Source of the DNA: Bacteroidales bacterium
GTDB taxonomy: Bacteria; Bacteroidota; Bacteroidia; Bacteroidales; UBA932
DNA length: 33,769 nucleotides
Direction: 5' to 3'
NCBI GenBank assembly: GCA_017561665.1
Contig: JAFZBQ010000100.1
Location: 1-33,769, forward strand
Both the position numbers and the translations under genes were made by a program. Below are positions 15,813 through 23,373 of the stretch, in pieces. The first letter of the stretch is position 1, and every line of letters begins with the position of its first letter. The notes beneath the pieces are model-generated. The model was given only the letters and a program-made list of their open reading frames with translations, had not been told where the DNA came from and made no database searches.

Positions 15813-16601
15813 ATGAAAACCACTTTTATCGGATGCGGAAATATGGGCGGAGCCATCGCCCGCGGCCTTGTTGCCGGCAATATTCTAAAGGCGGACGACA
15901 TAGTCTGCTGCGACCATAACGCCGACAAACTCGCCCGGCTAAAAGAGGCCTGCGGGGGCATTGCAACCACCCGCGACAGCCGCGAGGCGGTAAAGGGTGC
16001 CGATATGATAGTACTGGCGGTAAAACCTTGGTGCGTAGAGAATTCCATAGCAGAGTTCCGCGACCTGATTGACACCAGCCATCAGGATTTTGTCAGCATC
16101 GCCGCCGGTGTCACATTCGATATGCTTAAAGAGTATCTCCAGGACGCCAACGCCACCCTGTTCCGCGTAATACCCAACACAGCCATCGAGGTGGGCAGCA
16201 GCATGACCTTCGTGTCGGCTTGCAATGCCTCCCAGGAGCGCACCGCCCGCGTGGTGGAGATGTTCGACGCCCTGGGCCGCGCAATGCTGATTCCGGAAGA
16301 TAAGATGAGTGCCGGCACCGCCCTGGCCTCCTGCGGCATCGCCTACGCTATGCGCTACATCCGCGCCGCGATGGAAGGGGGCATAGAACTTGGATTCAAG
16401 GCCGACGATGCCCGCGAGATAGTGCTGAACACTGTCAAAGGAGCCACCGACCTGCTGCTTGCCAGCGGAGAACATCCGGAGGATGCCATCGACAAGGTCA
16501 CCACCCCCGGCGGCATCACCATAAAAGGTCTCAACAAAATGGAAGAAGAGGGCTTCAGCCACGCCGTAATAGCGGGCCTGAAGGCCAGCCAAAGCAAATA
16601 A
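15813..16601 (+). CDS. proC: Pyrroline-5-carboxylate reductase
   Basis: 262 residues. It reduces 1-pyrroline-5-carboxylate to proline with NAD(P)H, the last step of proline synthesis. The N-terminal Rossmann motif is FIGCGNMGGAIARGL, followed by the VLAVKPW strand. The C-terminal dimerisation domain has the family signature around TTPGGITIKGLNKMEEEGF. It is first in a proC-proB-proA operon: proB starts one base after its stop. All three enzymes of glutamate-to-proline conversion are thus together. Confidence 0.96.
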   Translation: MKTTFIGCGNMGGAIARGLVAGNILKADDIVCCDHNADKLARLKEACGGIATTRDSREAVKGADMIVLAVKPWCVENSIAEFRDLIDTSHQDFVSIAAGVTFDMLKEYLQDANATLFRVIPNTAIEVGSSMTFVSACNASQERTARVVEMFDALGRAMLIPEDKMSAGTALASCGIAYAMRYIRAAMEGGIELGFKADDAREIVLNTVKGATDLLLASGEHPEDAIDKVTTPGGITIKGLNKMEEEGFSHAVIAGLKASQSK

Positions 16602-16602
16602 T

Positions 16603-17682
16603 ATGGACCGCATCGCAGTCAAGATAGGCAGCAACGTATTGACCCGCCCCGACGGAAGTCTGGACCACACCCGGATTTCCGCGTTGGTGGACCAGGTCTG
16701 CGACCTGCTGGGCCGCGGCTGCGAGGTCATCATAATCTCCTCCGGAGCAGTGGCCAGCGGGCGTGACGAACTCGGAATTGCCGGCCGCCTGGACACCGTG
16801 TCCCAGCGGCAGCTCTATTCCGCCGTGGGCCAGGTCCGCCTGATGCACACCTATTACCAGCTTTTCAAAGAGCGCGGCTACAGCTGCGGCCAGGTCCTCA
16901 CCACCAAAGAGAATTTCTCTACCCGGCATCACTACCTCAACCAGAAAAACTGCATGGAGGTGATGCTATCGCAGGGAGTCATCCCTATTGTCAACGAGAA
17001 CGACACCATATCGCTCACCGAGCTTATGTTCACCGACAACGACGAATTGGCCGGGCTGGTGGCAACCATGATGGAGGCGCGGCTGCTGGTGATTCTCTCC
17101 AATGTGGACGGAGTCTTTACCGGCGACCCCCACGACAAGGCCAGCACGCTGGTTCGCGAGATTGAGCCCGGCAGCGATTCCGCCTCCAAGTATATAAAGC
17201 AGACCAAGTCATCCGCCGGCCGCGGCGGAATGCATACCAAATACGCCGTTGCGCGCAAATTGGCGATGGAAGGGATTCCGGTGGCCATAGCGTGCGGCAA
17301 GAGGGACGGCATCCTGCAGGCAGTGGTTTCTGCCGACCCCAACGTTCCCTATACCCTTTTCAAGGCAGCGGACAAGCCGATTTCCGGCATCAAGAAGTGG
17401 ATTGCACACAGCGGCGGATTCGCCCGCGGCAGCGTCACAGTCAACTCCGGCGCCGCCCAGGCACTGCTTTCAGGCAGCGCCGCATCCCTCCTTCCGGTGG
17501 GCATCACCGCCGTGGAGGGCGACTTTGAAAAGGACGACATCGTCAGGATCCTCGACCCCGACGGCCGCTGCATCGCCGTGGGCAAGGCCACCTGCGATGC
17601 CGACACTGCCCTAAAGAATATGGGCCGTCAGAATGTAGGTGAATTCGTACATTATGACTATCTTTACATCGAACAGTTATGA
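16603..17682 (+). CDS. proB: Glutamate 5-kinase
   Basis: 359 residues. It phosphorylates glutamate to gamma-glutamyl phosphate, the committed and proline-inhibited step. The amino acid kinase domain begins [13 protein letters not shown], carries [15 protein letters not shown], and has the substrate loop IVNENDTIS and the nucleotide-site segment near [11 protein letters not shown]-terminal PUA domain (about 275-350: [12 protein letters not shown] through [16 protein letters not shown]) is present, as in E. coli ProB. Its stop overlaps the proA start by four bases (ATGA), which indicates coupled translation. Confidence 0.96.
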   Translation: MDRIAVKIGSNVLTRPDGSLDHTRISALVDQVCDLLGRGCEVIIISSGAVASGRDELGIAGRLDTVSQRQLYSAVGQVRLMHTYYQLFKERGYSCGQVLTTKENFSTRHHYLNQKNCMEVMLSQGVIPIVNENDTISLTELMFTDNDELAGLVATMMEARLLVILSNVDGVFTGDPHDKASTLVREIEPGSDSASKYIKQTKSSAGRGGMHTKYAVARKLAMEGIPVAIACGKRDGILQAVVSADPNVPYTLFKAADKPISGIKKWIAHSGGFARGSVTVNSGAAQALLSGSAASLLPVGITAVEGDFEKDDIVRILDPDGRCIAVGKATCDADTALKNMGRQNVGEFVHYDYLYIEQL

Positions 17683-18923
17683 TTACCGATATTCTCAGAC
17701 AGGCAAAAGAGGCATCCGGGGCGCTCAATTCGCTCAGCAGCCGGATGATAAGCAAGGTGCTGATGCAGGTGGCGGAGGCCATCGACGCAAACACCCGCTA
17801 CATCCTGAACGCCAATAAGGAAGACCTGTTCCGGATGGACCAGGACGACCCCAAGTACGACCGCCTGATGCTCACCGCAGAGCGAATCGCCGGTATCACC
17901 GCCGATATGCGCGCCGTGGCCGCATTGCCATCCCCGCTGGGCAAGACTCTGGAGAGCCGCACCCGGCCCAACGGAATGAAGATAGATAAGGTCAGCGTGC
18001 CTTTCGGCGTTGTGGGCGTCATATACGAGGCCCGTCCGAATGTCACTGCTGACGTCTTCGGACTATGCTTCAAGAGCGGTAACGTAGCCGTTCTCAAGGG
18101 CGGCAGTGACGCCGACGCCTCCAACCGTGCCATAGTGGATGTCATCCACGACGTGCTGGTTCTCAACGGCCTGCCGCGCGAGGCCTGCACCCTGCTGCCC
18201 GCCGACCGCGAGGTCACCCAGCAGCTGCTGCACGCCGACGGCTTTGTGGATGTCATCATCCCACGCGGCAGCGCTTCGCTAATCAATTTCGTACGTCAGA
18301 ACGCCACCGTGCCCATTATCGAGACGGGCGCCGGCGTATGCCATACCTACTTCGATTCCGACGGCAACACCTCCATCGGCAAGGAGATTGTCTACAACGC
18401 CAAGACCCGCCGCGTGAGCGTCTGCAACGCCCTCGACTGCCTGCTGATTGCCCGCGACCGCCTCGCCGACCTGCCTGAAATATGCAGGCAGCTTTCTGAA
18501 AAGAGCGTGATTATCTATGCCGACGAAGAATCGTTTGCGGCGCTTAGCGGCAAATATCCTTCAGAACTGCTGCAGAAGGCCTCCACAGAGGATTTCGGCC
18601 GCGAGTGGCTCGATTACAAGTTGAGCGTCCGCACCGTAGCTGACGTGGACGAAGCCATAGAACATATCGCCCGCTACGGCTCGGGTCACAGCGAGTGCAT
18701 AGTAACAAGAGATCAAGCTGCCGCCAAGCAGTTCACCTCCCGGGTCGACGCCGCCTGCGTCTACGTGAATGTCTCCACCGCCTTCACCGACGGCGCCCAG
18801 TTCGGCCTAGGCGCCGAAATCGGCATCAGCACCCAGAAACTCCACGCCCGCGGCCCGATGGGACTCGCCGAACTCACCACCTACAAGTATCTTATCACAG
18901 GTAACGGGCAGGTAAGGTGGTAG
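17679..18923 (+). CDS. proA: Gamma-glutamyl phosphate reductase
   Basis: 414 residues, the normal length for this aldehyde-dehydrogenase-fold enzyme. It reduces gamma-glutamyl phosphate to glutamate 5-semialdehyde with NADPH. Visible markers are [28 protein letters not shown]-like nucleotide contacts, IPRGSASLI, and the catalytic Cys in [12 protein letters not shown]. The C-terminal [21 protein letters not shown] segment is near-invariant in ProA. It overlaps proB by four bases and ends the operon; a hairpin region follows. Confidence 0.97.
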   Translation: MITDILRQAKEASGALNSLSSRMISKVLMQVAEAIDANTRYILNANKEDLFRMDQDDPKYDRLMLTAERIAGITADMRAVAALPSPLGKTLESRTRPNGMKIDKVSVPFGVVGVIYEARPNVTADVFGLCFKSGNVAVLKGGSDADASNRAIVDVIHDVLVLNGLPREACTLLPADREVTQQLLHADGFVDVIIPRGSASLINFVRQNATVPIIETGAGVCHTYFDSDGNTSIGKEIVYNAKTRRVSVCNALDCLLIARDRLADLPEICRQLSEKSVIIYADEESFAALSGKYPSELLQKASTEDFGREWLDYKLSVRTVADVDEAIEHIARYGSGHSECIVTRDQAAAKQFTSRVDAACVYVNVSTAFTDGAQFGLGAEIGISTQKLHARGPMGLAELTTYKYLITGNGQVRW

Positions 18924-18925
18924 TA

Positions 18926-19010
18926 ATCGCCTGCAGGCGATAGCGGAGCGCGTGCGGGCAAGCCTATAGAATAGCCAGCGCGAAGCGGCGGGGTTTGGGG
19001 CAGCGCCCCA
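18926..19010. terminator. Hairpin region between convergent proA and dipeptidyl peptidase III genes
   Basis: A perfect 16-bp palindrome ATCGCCTGCAGGCGAT (18926-18941) lies just past the proA stop. A second hairpin, TGGGGC-AGC-GCCCCA (18996-19010), lies next to the end of the peptidase gene. Neither has a clear T-tract, so bidirectional termination is inferred from position and folding. Confidence 0.45.
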
Positions 19011-19013
19011 CTA

Positions 19014-21008
19014 TTATAACGTAGCGTATTTTTCGCCGTATTCGAGTTGCTGCTGCAGGAAATCGTCGCAGTATTCTATGCGGTAATCCACCACTTTGCC
19101 GCGCTTTTTCACCGGAACGATAGAAGGATTCACGAAGCCGCGGTAGGGTTTCAGGTTCAGGGCAGAGTAGCGCTCCAGCACTTCGCGGTGCAATTCGGGA
19201 TCGATATTAACGGCATACTTCTCCACCAACTCGCGGCCGGCGGCGTAGTCGCCCTCGCTCTTTATGCGCTGGATTTCGGCCAGCAGCTCTGCGAACAAGC
19301 CGCGCAGCGCCTCATAATCGTTAATCACGAAATAGGTCTTGCCGTCGCGTGTCCTCATTTCGATTACATTGTCGGCGGCGCCCTTCTCGAAGCACCAGTC
19401 GGCAATCAGCTTGCGGTTCTGCATATGCGCCTCGGTGTTCTGCTTGCCCAGCTCGATGCGGGTGAACTGGGTGAAGATGCCGTTGCGGATATAGCCGTCG
19501 TATTCTGCCTTATACGCCTCGGGATCGTCCAGCAGTCCGAGCTCCACCAGCTTGGGGTCGGCCAGGTAGTAGAGCGCAAACAGGTCGGCGCGTGCTTCCT
19601 CCAAGGTTGAACTGTACTCCTTCAACGCATTGGGATTGGTCCCCTCCAACAGCTGGCCCGAGCCGTGTCCCAGGCACTCGTGCAGGTCGGTATGCAGATT
19701 GTCGGTAATATAGCCGAACTTCTTGATGCGGTCGCGCTCGGCATCGTCCCAGGCGAATTCGGCGAGCATGCTGGTCGGCTTCTCCAAAGCCGCCTTGTCG
19801 TAGGCCTCGGTTATATTGGCTATTGTAACCGACTTGCTGCCGTGCTCTTTGCGGATCCAGTCGGCGTTGGGCAGGTTGATGCCGATGGCGGTGGATGGAT
19901 AAGTATCGCCGGCAATCACGGCCGCATTGATAACCTTGGCCGACACGCCCTTGACCCGGGCCTTGCGGAAGCGGGGATCGATGGGCGAATTATCTTCGAA
20001 CCACTGCGCGTTGGCGCTGATAATCTCGGTGCGGCGGCTGGCCTCCTCGTCCTTGAAATTGACCATCGCCTCAAAGTTGCCTTTCAGGCCCAGCGGGTCG
20101 CCGTAGACCTCGATGAAGCCGTTTATGAAATCGACCTTGGAGATGGTGTCGTCGGCCCACTCGATGTTATACTTGTCCCAGGTGCGCAAATCGCCCGTGC
20201 GGAAATAATCCACCAGGTCGGCGATGGTCTGCTTCTGAACGTCGTTCTGAGCCACTTCGGCCGCCTTTTCCAGATTCTCGCAGATCTTTGTCAGCGCCGG
20301 GCCGTAAAGGCCGCCGGTGGTGTATTTAAGTTCCACCAGCTGCCCGTCGGCATCCTTTATAAGGCGGCTGTTGAGGCCATAGGAGATGGGATGCGGGTCG
20401 GACGGGTCTTCCATATCGGCATAGAACTTCTCCGCTTCGGCTTGCGAAACGCCGTCGTAAAGATGGTTGGCCGATGCCACTATCATATCCTTGTCGGTGC
20501 CCTGATACTTGCGCCAGGGGGCGATGTCGGGATTGTAGATTATCTCGATGAGGCCGTCGTCGTCCAGGCCACAGGCGGCGAAAAGGCCCGCCATATATTC
20601 CCTGTCGCACTCCGGGAAAAACTTGTGCTCGCCGTAGTGATGATGGATGCCGTTAGAGAAGAAAACTCTCTTGGCATATACCAGGAACTGCTCCCACTGC
20701 TGGCCGCTGCGCTCGCCGTCATAATCTTTAATTATGGTCTCCAGCGCCTTGCGGATGGGCAGGTTGTACTGATAGTTCTGCTCCCAGATGATGTCGCGGC
20801 CGTACTTTGCAGCCTCGGCCAGGTAGTAGATATACTCCTTCTCCTGCAGCGACAGACCATCCCAGCCGGGGATTTGATATTTTATGACGCCGATGTCGGC
20901 AAACTCGTCTACACAGTATTTGAAATCGCCCTGCTTCTGTTCTCGGTTGCAGGCGCCAAAGAAAACGCACAAAGTGGATGCAATTGCCATAATTTTGAGG
21001 AATCTCAT
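19014..21008 (-). CDS. Dipeptidyl peptidase III, family M49, lipoprotein
   Basis: 664 residues from the ATG at 21008. An in-frame TTG nine bases upstream is less likely, because the ATG gives a clean signal (MRFLKIMAIASTLCVFFGAC) with a lipobox at the Cys. It should be an envelope lipoprotein. The zinc site is HECLGH (443-448), the family M49 H-E-x-x-G-H form, with the second motif EEARAD (470-475) giving the third ligand. M49 enzymes release dipeptides from peptide N-termini; the Bacteroides thetaiotaomicron homologue is structurally known and of similar length. The gene is divergent from purB with closely spaced promoters, and convergent with proA. Confidence 0.93.
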   Translation of the reverse strand: MRFLKIMAIASTLCVFFGACNREQKQGDFKYCVDEFADIGVIKYQIPGWDGLSLQEKEYIYYLAEAAKYGRDIIWEQNYQYNLPIRKALETIIKDYDGERSGQQWEQFLVYAKRVFFSNGIHHHYGEHKFFPECDREYMAGLFAACGLDDDGLIEIIYNPDIAPWRKYQGTDKDMIVASANHLYDGVSQAEAEKFYADMEDPSDPHPISYGLNSRLIKDADGQLVELKYTTGGLYGPALTKICENLEKAAEVAQNDVQKQTIADLVDYFRTGDLRTWDKYNIEWADDTISKVDFINGFIEVYGDPLGLKGNFEAMVNFKDEEASRRTEIISANAQWFEDNSPIDPRFRKARVKGVSAKVINAAVIAGDTYPSTAIGINLPNADWIRKEHGSKSVTIANITEAYDKAALEKPTSMLAEFAWDDAERDRIKKFGYITDNLHTDLHECLGHGSGQLLEGTNPNALKEYSSTLEEARADLFALYYLADPKLVELGLLDDPEAYKAEYDGYIRNGIFTQFTRIELGKQNTEAHMQNRKLIADWCFEKGAADNVIEMRTRDGKTYFVINDYEALRGLFAELLAEIQRIKSEGDYAAGRELVEKYAVNIDPELHREVLERYSALNLKPYRGFVNPSIVPVKKRGKVVDYRIEYCDDFLQQQLEYGEKYATL

Positions 21009-21030
21009 AGAAATCAATATTTGTTGTCGT

Positions 21031-21038
21031 CAAATTTA
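21031..21038 (-). promoter_or_regulatory. -7 box of the dipeptidyl peptidase III gene
   Basis: TAAATTTG on the minus strand, 22 bases before the ATG at 21008. It lies one base from the divergent purB box. Confidence 0.55.
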
Positions 21039-21039
21039 G

Positions 21040-21047
21040 TAACTTTG
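21040..21047 (+). promoter_or_regulatory. -7 box of purB
   Basis: TAACTTTG on the plus strand, 30 bases before the ATG at 21078. A TTTG at 21020-21023 could be the -33 element, though the spacing (16 bases) is slightly short. Confidence 0.6.
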
Positions 21048-21077
21048 AGACTCATTTCTAACACTAACGGCAAAAAT

Positions 21078-22421
21078 ATGCTTAGTCCTCTCACCGCCGT
21101 GTCGCCCGTTGACGGACGCTATCAATCCAAGACTGCAAAACTGGGAGAATATTTCTCCGAATATGCGCTGATCCGCTACCGCGTAAGGGTAGAAATAGAG
21201 TACTTCATTGCCCTGTGCGAGATACCTCTGCCGCAGCTTGGTGGCTTTGACCGCAGCCGTTTCGGGGCGCTGCGCGACATCTATCGCAACCTTAGCACAG
21301 ACGATGCGCAGGCCGTCAAGGAGATAGAACGCACCACCAACCACGACGTCAAGGCGGTGGAATACTTCATCAAGAAGAAGTTTGCCGCGCTGGGCATCGA
21401 CGCCCGCTACGGCGAATTCGTCCACTTTGGCCTCACATCGCAGGACATAAACAACACCAGCGTGCCGCTCTCATTGAAAGAGGGCATCGCGGATGTCTAC
21501 CTGCCGCTGCTGGACGAGGTATACGGCGTAATCCGCGGCTTTGAAGATGAATGGAAGGACATCCCAATGCTCGCCCACACCCACGGGCAGCCAGCATCCC
21601 CCACCCGTCTGGGCAAGGAATTCGGTGTATTCGCCGCCCGACTGGCCGAGCAGCGCCGTCAGCTGCTGGAATGCGCCTACCCCGCCAAGTTCGGCGGCGC
21701 CACCGGCAATATGAACGCCCACCACGTCGCTTATCCGAACGTGGACTGGAAGACCTTCGGCGACAGGTTCGTGGAGAAGACGCTGGGGCTGAAGCACTCC
21801 TGGCCCACCACCCAGATAGAGCATTACGACAACCTGGCGGCCCTTTTCGACTGCCTGGCGCGCATCAACACCATACTCATCGACCTCAGCCGGGACATCT
21901 GGACCTATATCTCCATGGAATATTTCCGCCAGAGAGTGGTTGCTGGCGAGGTCGGATCGTCGGCAATGCCGCACAAGGTCAACCCCATCGACTTCGAGAA
22001 TGCCGAGGGCAACCTGGGCGTAGCCAACGCCGTGTACCGTCATCTGGCAGAAAAGCTTCCAATTTCCAGGATGCAGAGAGATTTGACAGACTCCACCGTG
22101 CTGCGCAACGTGGGTGTGCCTATCGCTCATTCCGTGATAGCGCTGGAATCTTTGAAGAAAGGACTGGGCAAGTTGATACTTAACGAGGGCAAGATTGCCG
22201 CCGACCTGGAGAACAACTGGGCCGTGGTGGCCGAGGCCATACAGACCATTCTCCGCCGCGAGGGCTATCCCAATCCCTACGAAACGCTCAAGGCACTCAC
22301 CCGTACCGGCGAGGGTGTCAGCCGCGAAACCATCGCCAAGTTTATAGATGGGTTGGAGGTCAGAGAGAGCGTGAAGGAAGAACTTCGCGCCATAACCCCC
22401 AGCACTTATACAGGTCTCTAA
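21078..22421 (+). CDS. purB: Adenylosuccinate lyase
   Basis: 447 residues. It makes fumarate in two purine steps, SAICAR to AICAR and adenylosuccinate to AMP. The start MLSPLTAVSPVDGRYQSKT is typical of the E. coli-type PurB; the long open frame upstream is only antisense to the peptidase gene. The superfamily signature SSAMPHKVNPIDFENAEGN carries the flexible catalytic loop, and TSQDINNTS and AHTHGQPASPT are the other two conserved regions. It is a single-gene unit ending in a strong hairpin terminator. Confidence 0.97.
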   Translation: MLSPLTAVSPVDGRYQSKTAKLGEYFSEYALIRYRVRVEIEYFIALCEIPLPQLGGFDRSRFGALRDIYRNLSTDDAQAVKEIERTTNHDVKAVEYFIKKKFAALGIDARYGEFVHFGLTSQDINNTSVPLSLKEGIADVYLPLLDEVYGVIRGFEDEWKDIPMLAHTHGQPASPTRLGKEFGVFAARLAEQRRQLLECAYPAKFGGATGNMNAHHVAYPNVDWKTFGDRFVEKTLGLKHSWPTTQIEHYDNLAALFDCLARINTILIDLSRDIWTYISMEYFRQRVVAGEVGSSAMPHKVNPIDFENAEGNLGVANAVYRHLAEKLPISRMQRDLTDSTVLRNVGVPIAHSVIALESLKKGLGKLILNEGKIAADLENNWAVVAEAIQTILRREGYPNPYETLKALTRTGEGVSRETIAKFIDGLEVRESVKEELRAITPSTYTGL

Positions 22422-22444
22422 TACTGGGGCCGTAGTCCAAAACG

Positions 22445-22499
22445 AAATGCGCCCAATGGGGTTAGAAAATCTCCATTGGGTGCATTTTGAGCCTTTTTT
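22445..22499 (+). terminator. Rho-independent-type terminator of purB
   Basis: A 17-bp stem (22445-22461 with 22471-22487, two G-U pairs, 9-base loop) is followed, after a short gap, by six T residues (22494-22499). Read on the minus strand, the same stem is followed by a T-rich stretch, so it may also stop tpiA transcripts. Confidence 0.75.
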
Positions 22500-22534
22500 G
22501 TTCCTAATGGCAGTCTTTTTCCGCCATTGGGAAC
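22500..22534. terminator. Second hairpin between purB and tpiA
   Basis: GTTCCTAATGGC (22500-22511) pairs with GCCATTGGGAAC (22523-22534), a 12-bp stem with one wobble. It contains the same CCCAATGG core as the neighbouring terminator. It lies directly after the tpiA stop codon and probably takes part in ending tpiA transcripts. Confidence 0.5.
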
Positions 22535-22540
22535 AGTCTT

Positions 22541-23296
22541 TTAGTAACTCTGAGCAATAGCGATAAAGTCAGCTGCTTTCAAGGAAGCGCCGCCGATCAG
22601 GCCGCCGTCGATGTCGGGCTGCGCGAACAGTTCCTTAGCGTTGGAAGGCTTGCAGCTGCCGCCGTAGAGGATGGTGCAGTCCTCGGCAACCTTGGCGCCG
22701 AACTTATCGGCAAGCAGCTTGCGGATGAATGCGTGAATCTCCTCTGCCTGCTCGTTGGTAGCGGTCAGGCCGGTACCGATAGCCCAAACGGGTTCGTAAG
22801 CGATTACCACGTGACCCATCTGCTCTGCAGTAAGGCCAAAGAGAACTTCCTCTATCTGAGCTTTTACTACATCGAAATGCTTGTTTGCCAGACGCTCGTC
22901 CTTCATCTCACCTACGCAGTAGATGGGCTGCAGACCGTTCTCAAGTGCCAGGGCGATCTTGTCCACCAGGGTGGCGGAAGTTTCGCCGTAGTACTGACGA
23001 CGCTCCGAGTGACCCAGGATTACGAACTGGCAGCCGATGCCTGCGAGCATATTGGCAGCCACCTCACCGGTGTATGCACCCTTTTCCTTGTCGGCGCAGT
23101 TCTGTGCGCTGAGGGCGATCTTGGTACCCTTGATGGCCTCGGCCACGCTTGTCAGATGGACAAACGGCGGTGCCACCACCAGATTGACGTCAGAGGGAAC
23201 TTGATTGATGTTTGCGGCCAGCTCGCTTGCCAGAGCCACACCTTCGGCAACGGTGGTATTCATCTTCCAGTTGCCGGCAACGATTTTTCTACGCAT
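22541..23296 (-). CDS. tpiA: Triosephosphate isomerase
   Basis: 251 residues. It interconverts dihydroxyacetone phosphate and glyceraldehyde 3-phosphate in glycolysis. The (beta/alpha)8 markers are all present: GNWKMN (Asn and Lys of the active site), ILGHSERRQ (electrophilic His), [11 protein letters not shown] (catalytic Glu and the mobile loop) and [14 protein letters not shown] (phosphate binding). It is divergent from polA. Confidence 0.97.
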   Translation of the reverse strand: MRRKIVAGNWKMNTTVAEGVALASELAANINQVPSDVNLVVAPPFVHLTSVAEAIKGTKIALSAQNCADKEKGAYTGEVAANMLAGIGCQFVILGHSERRQYYGETSATLVDKIALALENGLQPIYCVGEMKDERLANKHFDVVKAQIEEVLFGLTAEQMGHVVIAYEPVWAIGTGLTATNEQAEEIHAFIRKLLADKFGAKVAEDCTILYGGSCKPSNAKELFAQPDIDGGLIGGASLKAADFIAIAQSY

Positions 23297-23338
23297 TTTG
23301 TATCGAATTAATTGTTTGTATTCTGCTTAAGCGGGGGG

Positions 23339-23346
23339 CAAAGATA
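23339..23346 (-). promoter_or_regulatory. -7 box of tpiA
   Basis: TATCTTTG on the minus strand, 42 bases upstream of the ATG at 23296. Confidence 0.6.
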
Positions 23347-23360
23347 CGAACAAAATTGTT

Positions 23361-23368
23361 TACCTTTG
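23361..23368 (+). promoter_or_regulatory. -7 box of polA
   Basis: TACCTTTG, ending 5 bases before the ATG at 23374. The polA mRNA would have almost no leader. Confidence 0.6.
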
Positions 23369-23373
23369 TCAAG

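Noticed and set aside
19665-21077. Long in-frame N-terminal extension of purB.
   Set aside because: It is antisense to dipeptidyl peptidase III. The purB product starts normally at 21078 behind a promoter box.
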